Assembly (NCBI GenBank): GCA_037974665.1
Contig: CM075783.1
Coordinates: 16,586,762 to 16,650,761 of the forward strand
Direction: 5' to 3'
Length of the DNA stretch: 64,000 nt
From: Ehretia macrophylla
Lineage: Eukaryota > Streptophyta > Magnoliopsida > Boraginales > Ehretiaceae
In this document: positions 47,710-58,598 of the stretch, piece after piece
Numbering within the stretch: position 1 is the stretch's first letter
How the letters are laid out: every line of letters starts with the position of its first letter
Position numbers and translations under genes: made by a program
The notes under the pieces: model-generated
Database searches by the model: none
What the model was told of the DNA's origin: nothing
What the model saw: the letters and a program-made list of their open reading frames with translations, nothing else

Positions 47710-48914
47710 TTTGGAAGATCTTGATTTATTGATATGATTTGATCATTTGAAGTAGGTTGTTCTTCCTCTATTGGGGTGTCAATTTGATTGCTTATGGATG
47801 TATTGCCTTCTTCACTTGTCGGAATAGATTGACCTTGTTCTTCAACTTGTTGAAAGCTTACATCATTATCTTCATCTTTTCTTGACATAAAGGGGTTAGT
47901 TTCATCAAAATTAATATGCATAGATTCCTCAATTACAGAGGTTCTTTTATTGTAAACTCGATATGCCTTGCTTCTAGAAGAGTAACCAATAAAAATACCT
48001 TCGTCGGATTTTGAGTCAAATTTACCAAGATGATCTTTATTATTTAAGATGAAACATTTACATCCAAAAACTTTAAAATGTGAAATATTTGGAGTACATC
48101 CTTTCCATAGTTCATATGGAGTTTTCTTGAGAGAATGTCTAATTAAAACTCTATTTAGAACATAGCAAGCCGCATTAACAGCTTCTCCCCAAAAGTATGT
48201 AGGCAAATTGTTTTCTTTCAACATCGTTCTTGCCATTTCTTGTAGAGTTCGGTTTTTTCTTTCAACAACCCCATTTTGTTGAGGAGTTCTAGGAGCCGAA
48301 AAGATATGCTCAATACCATTTTGTTCACAAAATTCCACAAAAGATGCATTTATGAATTCCGTGCCTTGATCACTATGAATGCATGAAATATAGTATCTTT
48401 TCTCATTTTGCACTCTTTTATAGAATTTTGCAAATTCATTGAAAGCATTACTTTTGAAAGCAAGAAATATTACCCATGTGTATCTAGTATAATCATCAAC
48501 AATAACAAAAGCATATCTAGATCCTCCTAGACTTACTACATCCATTGGTCCAAAAAGGTCCATATGAAGTTTTTGTAAAGCTTTTGATGTAGTCATATGG
48601 CTAATGGTTTTGAAAGATGTTTTATGTTGTTTTCCAAATTGACATGCATCACACAAATGATCTTTTTCAAACTTGATTTTAGGAAGACCTCTTACAAGAT
48701 CCTTTTGAGTAAGTTTACCAAGAAGATCCATGCTAATATGTCCTAAACTTCTATGCCATAACCAAGAACTTTCATTTGTTGTGATTAAACACTCAATATT
48801 TTGGCATGATATACTTTCAAAGTCAATGATATAGACATTTTCATGTCTATATGCAATAAACAATACATTTTTCATTTTGTCAAAAATGGTGCAACATGAT
48901 GATTTTAAATTCAA
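47703..48914 (-). mobile_element. integrase of inner copia element
   Basis: 403-codon frame containing the GAG-pre-integrase segment (LWHRSLGHISMDLLGKL, CDACQFGKQ) and the integrase core with the DDE residues in MDLFGPM, HSDQGTEF and QNGVVERKNR, followed by a C-terminal KVFGCKCF...GIFIGYS region. Overlaps the reverse transcriptase frame by a few bases in the usual pol order. Confidence 0.95.
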
Positions 48915-49600
48915 CTAAATAATCATTATCACATAGTTGACTTACACTAAGCAAATTATCTTGCAATCCTTTCACAAGTATCACATTATGAATAGATATA
49001 TTATTTTTATTTCCAATGCTACCTTTACTAATAATTTTACATTTCTCATTCTTCTCAATCATTCTTCTTCAACTCATGGCTCATAAGAGATCCAATAAGT
49101 TCACTAAGAGTGAGAGTTTTGAGGTCTCTAGCTTCTTCAATAGCCGTTACTTTAGCTTCCCATGGCTCGGTTAAGTTTCGGAGAACTTTTCCTACCAATT
49201 CTTCGTTAGAGTACTCTTTTCCAAGAGATTTTAAAGCATTAACAATATCGGTGAATCTAGAAAACATTTGTTCAATATTTTCATCAAAAGACATTTTGAA
49301 CATTTCATATTTATGAACAAGCATGTTTGTTCTAGTTTTTTTTAACTTGATTAGTTCCTTCATATGTGACTTCTAATTATTCCCAAATTTCTTTAGTACT
49401 TTTGCACCCGGAAATTTTGTTGAACTTATTTGAATCTAAAGCAAGATATAACATATTCATAGCTTTATAGTTTCTTTCACACATTTTGAAATCATCATCA
49501 TTATAATCTTTTTTTGGTTTAGGGACAGTGATACTTTGTTCTCCTTCCTTTTTAGTTAAAGTGGGATTGGTTGGTCTATTTTTTATCACATTCTAAACTC
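48880..49600 (-). mobile_element. gag and protease-region remnants of inner copia element
   Basis: Frames 49,377-49,589 and 49,055-49,363 give the gag core (NMLYLALDSNKFNKISGCKS, FTDIVNALKSLGKEYSNEEL, LSELIGSLMSHEL). 48,880-49,062 gives the segment just before pre-integrase (GLQDNLLSVSQLCDN). Shorter than a full gag/protease region. Broken. Confidence 0.85.
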
Positions 49601-49769
49601 TTATGTCATTTGCTAGAATATAGATTCTCATCCTAGTTTTTCAAAACGAATAGTTTGTTCCATTAAACAATAGTGGTCTAGAGGAGGATTGTCCTTCAAC
49701 TATATTAGACATTGATGAGCTTGTCATAGGGATCTTTTCCTAGATGTTAAGCTATATGTAGAGTACTAG

Positions 49770-49782
49770 CTCTTGATACCAC
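49770..49782 (-). other. primer-binding site of inner copia element
   Basis: TGGTATCAAGAGC on the minus strand, directly internal to the 5' LTR. The standard plant copia site complementary to initiator methionine tRNA. Confidence 0.85.
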
Positions 49783-49783
49783 T

Positions 49784-51411
49784 TGTTGGTCCTAGACAAC
49801 CTAAGAGAGGGGGGTGAATTAGATTGTCATGCAAGGTTAAGCAATTAAAAATTCTTAATATGGAAACAATGTCTAGTAAAAGATGATAATACTCAAGAAT
49901 TTCTTGTAAGCAATTTATCAAACACTTAATGGACGCACAAGTAAATAACAATAGATAAGTAATTAGAACTTCAAAATAAACTTCAAACTCAACAATTTAT
50001 CAAGCAATTAATGTGGGCAATATTCATACGAAAGTAAATGACTTGAAAATAAAGAGAATAGAGTAAGAGAAATCAAACACGATATTTTTCATGTGGTTCG
50101 CACTCCCAGAGGCCTAGTCCACCACCTAAGGTCTTCCCTTCCCTTAGGATTTAATAACTCTTCACTAAAATGATTCTTCAAATGATGGTGAAGCAAAAAA
50201 TCAACTACAAATACTCTTGAGTCCACAAGAGTTACACAAGCTCCTTCAAGTGTAGGTGAAGCTTAACTTACTAACCTCTCTTCCTTTGAATCCATAAAGG
50301 ATTACAATACTTCTTCTCACAATAATTCTCTCAATCTATGTGAAAGAGTATATTACAAAGATTTGTGTGATAATAATGAATGAGAATTGCAACTCCTATT
50401 TGAGTTTGATATTATAATTTAAGAAAAACTTTGAATGCTCAAAGATATGAAAATGATAGCTCAAGATTTCTCAATAAGAATGATATGAAAAGCTTTTTGA
50501 AATGGCTTGAAAATCTAAAAATTAAGGCTTGGAGAGATGTTTTAGATGGTGAGAGAGCATGGCTTAAAAAGAGGGAAAAGTTAGACACAAAACAGATATA
50601 TTACAAAAATCTCAGATTTTTTCCGTTAAGCCATCCGGTCGTTGAGCCCTTCATCCGGTTGACCGGATGGGGTAGGTAACGCCCGGACTAGAGCTCTCTG
50701 CCGGGCTTTGTGGCTTTCATCCGGTCGACTGGATGAAGCTAGTAACGCCTGGATGCTTAAATTGCTGAAAAGTGATCTTTTTGAGCCCCAAAACAATTTG
50801 TTAAATAAAAAAGCATTTGGCCACTTTTGAGGACACTTAAAAAAGTATTTTCACACATTTTTAACATCCTGAAACATTTTCAAGAATTCTTTAAAAAGAT
50901 ATATAATAGTTTGTATATCATAAGAGTTTGAAAACCAAAAGTCTTGTTTTTCAAAAATGAGTTTGTAATGACCTTTTGAAAATAAATTTTTTTTAGATGA
51001 AAATTTTATGAAAATCCTTTTGGAGAGATCATGAGCTACACACGTCATATTTAGGCAATCAACATTTTAATACTCGGTACCCCTTATATCACCACGTCTC
51101 CTTCCTTGTAACTCTCTTTTCTTTTTAACGACAAGTCTTCATTTCTTCGGGTCTTCATAACTTGATTCCTCATGAGAGACTTCATTTGAATGAGACAAGA
51201 TATAAGAATACCTTATGGGCTTTAACTTGATCCAATGGGTTGAAACATGCCTTAGATCTTTTTGAAAAAGTTCATGTTTGGAGTGGGTTTACTTGGCAAT
51301 CTTGTGTTGATGGATTGAATAACTTACGCAATGTTCAAGTAAGAATTCTAAATCACAATAAAGATGTTTTGTTATTATCAAAATAAAGATTATAACCTTT
51401 TCCGGCCAACA
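49784..51411 (-). repeat. 5' LTR of inner copia element
   Basis: 1,628 bp, pairs with 42,427-44,058. Contains the same GC-rich core with palindromes at about 50,652-50,669 and 50,718-50,735. Confidence 0.93.
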
Positions 51412-51416
51412 ATTAG
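51412..51416. repeat. target site duplication of inner copia element, right
   Basis: ATTAG, identical to 42,422-42,426. The outer element resumes here. Confidence 0.9.
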
Positions 51417-52960
51417 AATTGAGGATTCTGGATTTGGAAAAACAAAAATCAGAACTAGAAAAATTGGATGCTGAAAGACTGCAGGATGTTTAGGTGTTGC
51501 AACATGAATTGAAACAAATACAGCGTAATGTGAAGATGCTGAATTCCGGGACTGAAAAGCTTGATCATATGCTATCCATTCAAAAATCAAGCAAATACCA
51601 TACAGGACTTGGTTTTTATGGAGAAGAATCTTCTGGATAAACTGTCTTTGTCAAAAGCTCAGAAAATCCTGTACAGAAACAAGATGTCGCGACTTTACAG
51701 AGGGTCAGAGAAGAACTTTCAGCTACTGGTGTTACAACATGAACTGCAACAGTGCAAAAGAAACAAAGGAAAAAGAACAGGTTTGTTCCCATCTGTCATT
51801 ACTGCCTTGTACCTGGACACATCAAACCTCACTGCTTTAGGCTCCAAAAAATACAGGAAAAAGGTAATTCTCTCAATCAGCAAAAGAGATCCTCACATAT
51901 GTTTTCACAGCACAAGGTAAAACGATTATGGGTGAAGAAATCTGATTTAACTTGTTTTGCTTCTACACAAGCCTGTGCTGCTAACTCTTGGTATTTTGAT
52001 AGTGGGTGTTCTATACATATAACAGGTATGCGTGAAGCATTGAGCAGCTACAAGGAGCGCGATGAAGGCCAAGTTACTTTTGGAAATGGTGTTAAAGGAC
52101 AAGTTCTAGGAAAATGAACACTTGAGATTAAAGGGTTTCCAAAGCTCAAGAAAGTACAGCATGTTAAAGGGCTGAAGGCTAATCTTATTAGTATCAGTCA
52201 ATTGTGTGATCAGGGTTTGTTTGTAAAATTCACTAAAGATGGTTGTCATGTGTTAGATATATCTAATAATTGTGTGCTTACAGGGAAAAGGTCATCTGAC
52301 AACTGCTACATGCTTACACCATCTCATGAACAATCATTGTTGTGTTACAACAATCCCTGTGCAGTACGTGGTGTGCCAAAGCTAAGGAGCAAGCAGACAG
52401 GAAAATCGCTGGAAGAAGAAAGCACTAGTAAGATGAATGTTGATGTTGCAAATGGTGTTGCAACACCAAAAGAAGAATAGACGACGAAATCTGCTGTGAC
52501 AGATATTGTTGTAACACCAGAGACAGAAACTAAGCAGAAATACATTGGTTCATGCAATGTTACAACAGGAAGTGAAACAATAGAAGTTGACACTAAGGAA
52601 ATTCAAGTTGAAATGCCTTAAGTTCACAGAAATCATGTTGTAAAGAATGTAATTGAATCAATACATGATGGAATCCGCACTAGAGGTAAACACAAGTTGA
52701 ACTATAGAGACATGGTAAGGTATATGTGCTACACTTCTCTCTTAGAACCCAAAAATGTGAAAGATGCTTTAGAAGATGAATTTTGGGTAAATGTCATGCA
52801 TAAGAAATTGAATCAGTTTATCCGTAAACTTGTTGAAACTGGAACCATTGTTTTAAAACATGTTGCAACAAAAAAACAAATGACAGATATCTCCACTAAA
52901 GCTTTAGATCCTTTGAGATTTGAAACCCTAAGAAGAGCTTTAGGGATTTGTAGTTTATAA
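51417..52960 (+). mobile_element. gag end, protease and partial pol of outer copia element
   Basis: Recognisable parts in order: KLDHMLSIQKSSKYHTGLGF linker (about 51,555-51,620), a zinc knuckle CHYCLVPGHIKPHCFRLQ (about 51,795-51,850), protease WYFDSGCSIHITG (about 51,990-52,030), pre-integrase VKGLKANLISISQLCDQG (about 52,165-52,220), and the end of RNase H TKKQMTDISTKALDP (about 52,870-52,915). The domain set is incomplete, so this copy would depend on others to move. Confidence 0.85.
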
Positions 52961-52969
52961 TACTGCATC

Positions 52970-54940
52970 ATCGATTGCCACAAGAGCACGATAGAAACTT
53001 GAGAAATTTGAAAGGTTATTAATCAATTCAACTTGTGATTTAGTTAATGAACCATACTTCCTTATACACTAAATACTGATTGAGAAAGCTAATCTTGATG
53101 GTCTACAAGTGTAGGAGTTTGAACTTTCTGATGACTAGGGATAAAGAGAGAAGTCTCTCTAAATCCATTCATGTATTCTATTCATCCTTGAGATCAAAAA
53201 GGAAAAAAGAGGTAAGAAATAATGCGGTTATCAAGCACTAGAAAAAGCTACCTAATCCAAAATAAAAGAGATTAGTGTGAAAGCTACCAGTTGCCATATG
53301 AGCTAGAATAGTGAAAAAAATACATGTGAAAAGCAATACAGTGTGCAAGCTACCAATTACAACATGAGCTGCCACAAGGAAAATATTATGTTTTCTTGCG
53401 AGATGAATGGACGATCAGGTATTTTTGAGCTGATTGGGAGAGTTCCTATACCTTGTAGATTTGATGGTAAAAGCTATCTGTTTCAGAATTCAGCCTCATA
53501 CACACACACATGGTTCATTGATTAAATCCCTGACTGAATTGAGTATTAATAAGTAAACTTTCTTGAGTGACTTCATGCTTCCTGAACATATCATGCATTT
53601 TAATTCTGTTTTAATTTTTGGCAAAAAAAAGGGTGAAATCTCAGGAGATTTTGAGCAAATTGGAGATACTGTGGAAAATATTATTGCAACATCGTTTCTA
53701 AATTTCTTTTGGATAATCTGATGCAGCTTATGTCAATGATGTTTTCTTTGTTTGGATTGCTTAACAATTTGCCTCTTTGCCTTTGCTTTATGAGACTTGT
53801 CGTTTACATGCTTAACTATTTTATTCTACTATTGTGTTGCTTAATTGCTACAATTGTGCTACTTAACTGCTCAAAAGGTTCTCCACGACCAGGTTGAATC
53901 CCTTGTGAAGTTGTCCCATCCATTCTGTCTTTCTCAAAATTTTTTGCAGGAAGTTAATATTCAAGGGGAGCTTCAAGCTGAAACAATGTTGGACCAGCTT
54001 CTAAAACAACTACTGCTGCATTGTTGCAACAGGTACAACAACTTCAGAATGAAGTCCATGAGCTGTGCAACGATCAAGCCACTATTAAAGTCAATTAGGA
54101 GAAGATAATGGTTGACCTTGGGACGTTGATGCAAAGACAACAGACCCTACTCAATTTCGTCTCCAAATACGCTGCTTGAATGTTGTTTGTTTAAATGATT
54201 ATCGCTCTAATACTTTACTGATTTTAGTTTTGATATGGTACTTTGTGTTTCTATTTTGGTTTCTTTTGGCAAAGGGGAAGACTATGATTATTGCTATTAC
54301 TGTGTGATGATTGTTGTTTGAGGGAGAGAATATGCTATTGATTTTGTTATGACTTGATTGGGATGGTTTACTGATTGTTGCAACAGGGTTATCATCTTTG
54401 GGTTACTATCTTTTGCAGGGTCATTATCTTTGCTGCTTTGATACTTTCTTATATGTGTTTCTATTATGTTGTACTGACTGTTGAAACAGGACTATCTTTT
54501 CTCTGATACATTCTTATCTATGGTTGTTGAACAATTTATGTTTTATGCCTCTAATACTCTGCTATTGTTACTAATCATTTTTCCCTCAACTAGCTTTATT
54601 GTTGTGATCCTTTGCCTATGCTTCATTGCCTTTGGTTTGGCAAAAAGGGGGAGTATGTTGTGTTGCTACTGATTTGCTTGTGGTTCTGCTAGTTTACTGC
54701 ATAGTTGTTTTAGTATCTGTTGCAACAGAATTGTTATCTTTTACAGGAGCACTATTTTTCTACTATGATAAATTTTTATATGTATTCCACTGCATGTTGC
54801 AATAGGTTGATTAATACTGCGGTTCTGCTAAATGTTGTACAAGGATTTTCATTTGTTGTATCTATTTTTTTGCCCTTGGGCAATAGGAGGTTACATTAAC
54901 TGTGATATCAGGGTTTTGCCAAAACAAAGCCAAATGGGGA
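52970..54940 (+). mobile_element. post-pol region of outer copia element with repeated polypurine tracts
   Basis: About 2 kb without a sustained frame. It contains repeated TTTGGCAAA-plus-purine motifs: GGCAAAAAAAAGGGTGA (about 53,620), GGCAAAGGGGAAGA (about 54,268), GGCAAAAAGGGGGAGT (about 54,638), and finally CCAAATGGGGAGA next to the 3' LTR. Recurrent GTTGCAACA phrases also occur. Multiple polypurine tracts are a known Sirevirus trait. Confidence 0.7.
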
Positions 54941-54943
54941 GAT

Positions 54944-55988
54944 TGTTGAGCCAATTAGCTTGATTGGCGATTGATTAATTGATTAGAGATTATTAAGGCA
55001 ATTATTGATTGGCTATGTTTTGCAAAAATTATGATATTACCATACTTGTGCTTTTACCTTTTATATGGTGCAGGAAAATCTTATGGTATCTTACCATATG
55101 AGAAAAAGATTTATGTTAATTAAGGAATGACATTTATTGCATATTCACAAGGAAAAGAAGAATAGGGTTTTATGAGTAAATGCTTTTCTTGCAGCCCAAG
55201 ACAATATGCAGCAGCATTCTTGTATTTATATAGCAGCAATCACGGTAGAAAAAGCAGGTAGAAAACAGAGAACAACAAGAGAAAATACAAGAGAGTTTTC
55301 TGTCCAGAGTTCCATGTTATGTTGCAAAACGATCTGTGTTCTAGTCTTTGATTGTATTAAGTGTTGCAGCATTGTTTGTTATGACAGTGAGTCATGAGCG
55401 AATTATATGAGTCTTTGAGTGATTAAATTACTGTCTTCTTTATTCATTCTTCGGGAGAAGAAGGTATAGTTCTCAGGAAAGAACGTTGCAAGTCGAGGAG
55501 AGCTTGCCAAACCAAAGTTCATTAAGAAGATCTTCATCTAGGTGTCAAAGGTCAAAAGAGAGTCTTTACTTGTGTAAGTCCATTAATGTTGTAACTTGTT
55601 GTTTCTTAATAAACAGGTTTGTTGGACCAGGGGAGGTCCTGTGGATGTAGACCGCACGGTTGAACCACATTAAATTTTGGTGTTCTTTATTTTTGTTATA
55701 GTTTTATTATTTTCGCTTTTGTTTGTTGTTTACTGTTACTACTCTTGTTGAAACATTAAGTGGAATAAACTAATCAAGCAATTAGAGAAACAGATTGTTA
55801 ACAATCTGTGATAGAACTAATAGTCCAGTTAATATTGCAACATCACTTGGAACAGAGTGGTAACAGAATCGGTTTACACCAAGTTTTTCCATCTTGTTTT
55901 TAGTTTTGATCACAGAGCTTCATTTATTAAGCATATTAGTCGTCTTGCTGTGAAATTAATTCATACATATACTGCACAACTTTTTACA
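54944..55988 (+). repeat. 3' LTR of outer copia element
   Basis: 1,045 bp, same length as the 5' LTR and about 95 percent alike by eye. Preceded by a GGGGAGA polypurine tract and followed by AATTT. Confidence 0.93.
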
Positions 55989-56400
55989 AATTTGAAGCTC
56001 AATATGATGCATACTCACTGTGAAACGCCTAAAAATAAAGACAGTAAAACAACTGGTAAATTACAGAAGGGCAAGCAGAAGGCGGCATAATTGTGACTGG
56101 AAAGATTCTATAGAAATAGATTTGCTATTTGAAGCCTGGTTCAGTCCAAATCAAATATTATCAAAGCTATTGTGAATAGACACTATCATGAAGTTACATT
56201 ATCATGAGAGATGCAGTGCCAATATGCCAACAACTGTTTCCTTGATCTGAAATAATTCAATTTCGCAGCAATCTGTAAATGATATGAACAACAATCCCAA
56301 GAGACTTCATATTTGACATTATAACAATACACAGATTAATCTCAACAAGATCTTCACATCTTTCAATCTTTGCAAATAACTTTAGGACCATAGTTCTCAC
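55989..56400 (+). other. possible last exon and 3' UTR of an interrupted host gene
   Basis: Right after the LTR a plus-strand frame reads LKLNMMHTHCETPKNKDSKT then TGKLQKGKQKAA and stops at 56,088. The composition (Lys/Gln-rich, polar end) looks more like a genuine C-terminus than random AT-rich DNA. On the other side of the element the sequence CTTTTTACTATGTATTTAG (ending near 40,013) resembles a 3' splice site. No homologue was recognised, so this is only a lead. Confidence 0.25.
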
Positions 56401-56900
56401 TTTGTACATGGTTATTTTGAGTGATTTAAGTGGCAGGAGAAAGTTTGCCTTTCAATCTTTTGATAGGGCCAGTGTGCAATCAAGGAAGTAGCGGAGCAAC
56501 GCGAAGCGAGGCGGTGAAATCACCTCAAAATCGAGACTGTGAATTGAGCGAAGGTGAACGAGAGAAGCTCAGTTGTGTTCATGGTAAATTGAGTAATCGA
56601 GAACCATTCTGTGAATTGAGCGAAGGTGTCAATAAAATGATTGAAAAAAAAGGGGGCGTTATGACGTTGGTGGTGATAGGAAGGAGAGAAAAAGGTCTAA
56701 AAGACATTTTATGATGTTTTAATAGAAAATTGGATGAATTCTTAAAAGAATGGGTCTATCTCTCACTTTTTATTAATAAAAGGGTCTGAGTCACATTTAC
56801 CAATTGTAAAGAGGTCTAAGTCAAAATTATCCGTTAATTAACCTAACACCAACAATCCCCCACATGAATAGAAATTGGCCAACTCTTATGCTCATAACAT
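56400..56900. other. intergenic sequence, no gene seen
   Basis: The 94-codon frame at 56,430-56,714 contains an internal repeat (CELSEG) but no known domain. The CCAACAATCCCCCACATGAATAG end near 56,850 resembles sequence next to LTR element ends. Confidence 0.35.
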
Positions 56901-56924
56901 GCTGACTTTAGAGAGAGTAAGGAT

Positions 56925-57075
56925 GACAATGGGGACGAGTTTTGTGAGTATCGACCCTCACTCCCGCCTCAAATGGGGCGAGAAATGGGGAACGGGGCTG
57001 GAGATTGGGATTAACTTTTAGTCCCCGCATGTAGGCGGGGCGAGGAGTGGGGATGAACATTCCCCGTCTGGCATA
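56925..57075. repeat. G-rich interspersed repeat (GGGGCGAG / CCCCGC type)
   Basis: AATGGGGACGAG, GGGGCGAGAAATGGGGAACGGGG, TTTTAGTCCCCGC and GGCGGGGCGAGGAGTGGGGATGAACATTCCCCGTC make an inverted-repeat-prone GC island of about 140 bases. Similar GGGGCGGGG-type units are common small repeats in eudicot genomes. Family not identified. Confidence 0.45.
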
Positions 57076-57336
57076 CATGTATAATTATTTTTTTTATGTT
57101 TAATTTTACACATATACATTTAGAATATTTATAAATATAAAAGAGTAAAAAAATGACATTAAATAAAGTATTCAAATTTTCCCATTTCTCTTTTTCCTCT
57201 TTTTCGTAGTTGAATTGTGCCCCCAATATGAAATTTTTAGCTCCACCTCTGAGGAGGCATGTTTAAGAGAGAAGAGAGAAGGGAGAAGGGAGAAGGGAGA
57301 AGGGGGAAAACGAAATAGTCGTCATTTATGTGTGGT

Positions 57337-57488
57337 TTTCAATTTTCCATCTCCAACCAAAGTAGTGTGAAATTATCTATCACGGAGGATATTAGGAAGA
57401 AAAGTTTTCATAATCATCTAAAATTTCAAGATGATGAATCAAGGATCACAAAGAGCCATGAACGTTCAGATAACAGTGGATAGCCAAA
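57337..57488 (+). repeat. interspersed repeat, second copy of 24,741-24,944
   Basis: See 24,741. This copy lacks about 50 internal bases present in the other and runs on past AGTGGATAGCCA, showing that the LTR-like segment at 24,943 is an insertion in the other copy. Confidence 0.65.
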
Positions 57489-57489
57489 A

Positions 57490-58070
57490 ACAACAGAAAA
57501 ATGACTTATTAAAGATTGTATGATATGGAAGTCTGCTAATTTGATCCATTGTAAGATTCCTAGCCATTTCTTTGATAAGTATTAAGATGCAATACTTATC
57601 GATACAAAAACCAAGTTGACTTAATACATATATACACTAAGGTACTTCTCGAAAAGACCGTATATTATTGAGGCAATGGATACTTCCATTTGACGAGTAA
57701 AACTGTGCTGGAGAATAATTTAAAGACTGGCAATTCTTGTGCTTCAGTTTAAATCAAACTGGTAGACATACAAGACATGAGACAACTGTGAGATGAAAAC
57801 GAGAAATCAAAAGATGATGGCCATTTCAATGCAGTAGATGTCAACCTTAATGAAAGGAAAGGCTTGCTTTATCCACAGCTTCAACAAAATTCCATGAATT
57901 AGGGGTCGTCAACCTCAATGTAAAGAGGGAAGAATAAAATGGCTAGAGATGAGGGAAGGTGGATTGGCGGACTTGAGACCAAAAGAGTTCTTACCATGAA
58001 CCATGAAAGAAAAGCTTTACTCAAAGAACAGGGACAGCTTAACCACACTTAGGGATGAGCTCTTATGGAA
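57490..58070. other. intergenic sequence, no gene seen
   Basis: No exon, RNA gene or element end recognised. Confidence 0.4.
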
Positions 58071-58071
58071 G

Positions 58072-58548
58072 CAGGGGCTGAGCTAGGTATCGAGGGTCAG
58101 TGTAGGCACTCGGTGTCCGGCTAGTGATTAATTTGATTTGTCCTCTCACTTCTGTCTTTTTTTTTGGTTTGTCTTAATCAAAAAGAAAAAACAGAATCAT
58201 GAGGGAAAAAAAAACTCAAAAGTATAATTTTTTTATGTACATTTATAAAAATATCCTTTGTAATATGAGGCCTCCCTATTATATAGCAGCTACTGAAAAG
58301 GAAAAGAAAAGAAAAAGAAAAAGGAAAACTGCCAAACTCATTGCAACTGTTGAAAAGGAAAAGAAAAGAAAAAGGAAAACAAAATTGCCACAAACCATTT
58401 GCCAAGACTCGAACCCAAGTTGCCAACATTTCTAAAGAAGGCCCTAACCAATTAAGCTAGAGTAGTTCCTAGTGCAAGAATGCAGTAAATTAAAATAAAT
58501 TTTTTAGTGTAGGCCTGTGCTTCCACTTAGCTCCGCCCTTGTATGGAA
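58072..58548. mobile_element. MITE with internal tRNA-like sequence
   Basis: Terminal inverted repeats: left GGGGCTGAGCTAGGTATCGA, right reverse-complemented AGGGCGGAGCTAAGTGGAAG. The interior includes GAAAAGGAAAAGAAAAG purine arrays (source of a spurious Lys-rich frame at 58,199-58,435) and, on the minus strand at about 58,465-58,395, TAGCTTAATTGGTTAGGGCC (A-box-like) and GGGTTCGAGTCTTGG (B-box-like) with tRNA-like spacing. It may be a composite of a MITE and a SINE or tRNA pseudogene. Confidence 0.55.
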
Positions 58549-58598
58549 GCATAGCAACAATGATAACATATATATATATCTTTGCCATTAGTTAGACA

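Larger units (their letters stand above)
42427..51411 (-). mobile_element. inner Ty1/copia retrotransposon, Sirevirus-like, nearly complete in outline
   Basis: 8,985 bp on the minus strand, inserted in the internal region of the outer element with ATTAG target duplications. Parts from its 5' end: LTR 51,411-49,784, primer-binding site, gag, protease/pre-integrase, integrase, reverse transcriptase, RNase H, a roughly 2-kb post-pol region with an extra coding relic, repeated polypurine tracts, LTR 44,058-42,427. Long pol frames remain open, but the element as a whole has a handful of breaks. LTRs differ by about 4 percent by eye, in keeping with arriving after the outer one. Gag end (VTAIEEARDLKTLTLSELIGSLMSHE) and the post-pol region indicate the Sirevirus lineage. 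Confidence 0.93.
40025..55988 (+). mobile_element. outer Ty1/copia retrotransposon, Sirevirus-like, broken, carrying a nested element
   Basis: Complete in outline: 1,045-bp LTRs at both ends (TGTTGAGCC...TTTTTACA), AATTT target duplications, primer-binding site, gag, protease, parts of pol, polypurine tracts. About 7 kb once the nested element is excluded. The gag family resemblance (VAAIEESKN...DELIGSLQTFE) and repeated polypurine tracts point to the Sirevirus lineage. It is broken: the set of pol domains is incomplete and there are several breaks, so it could not move by its own proteins. By-eye LTR divergence of about 5 percent suggests an insertion a few million years old. Confidence 0.93.

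Noticed and set aside
55206-55397. Short frame in the 3' LTR of the outer element, with a twin at 40,287-40,478
   Set aside because: Present in both LTRs only because they are copies. No protein similarity recognised.
58199-58435. Lysine-rich 78-codon frame
   Set aside because: Purine simple repeats (GAAAAGGAAAAG) inside a TIR element. No homology.
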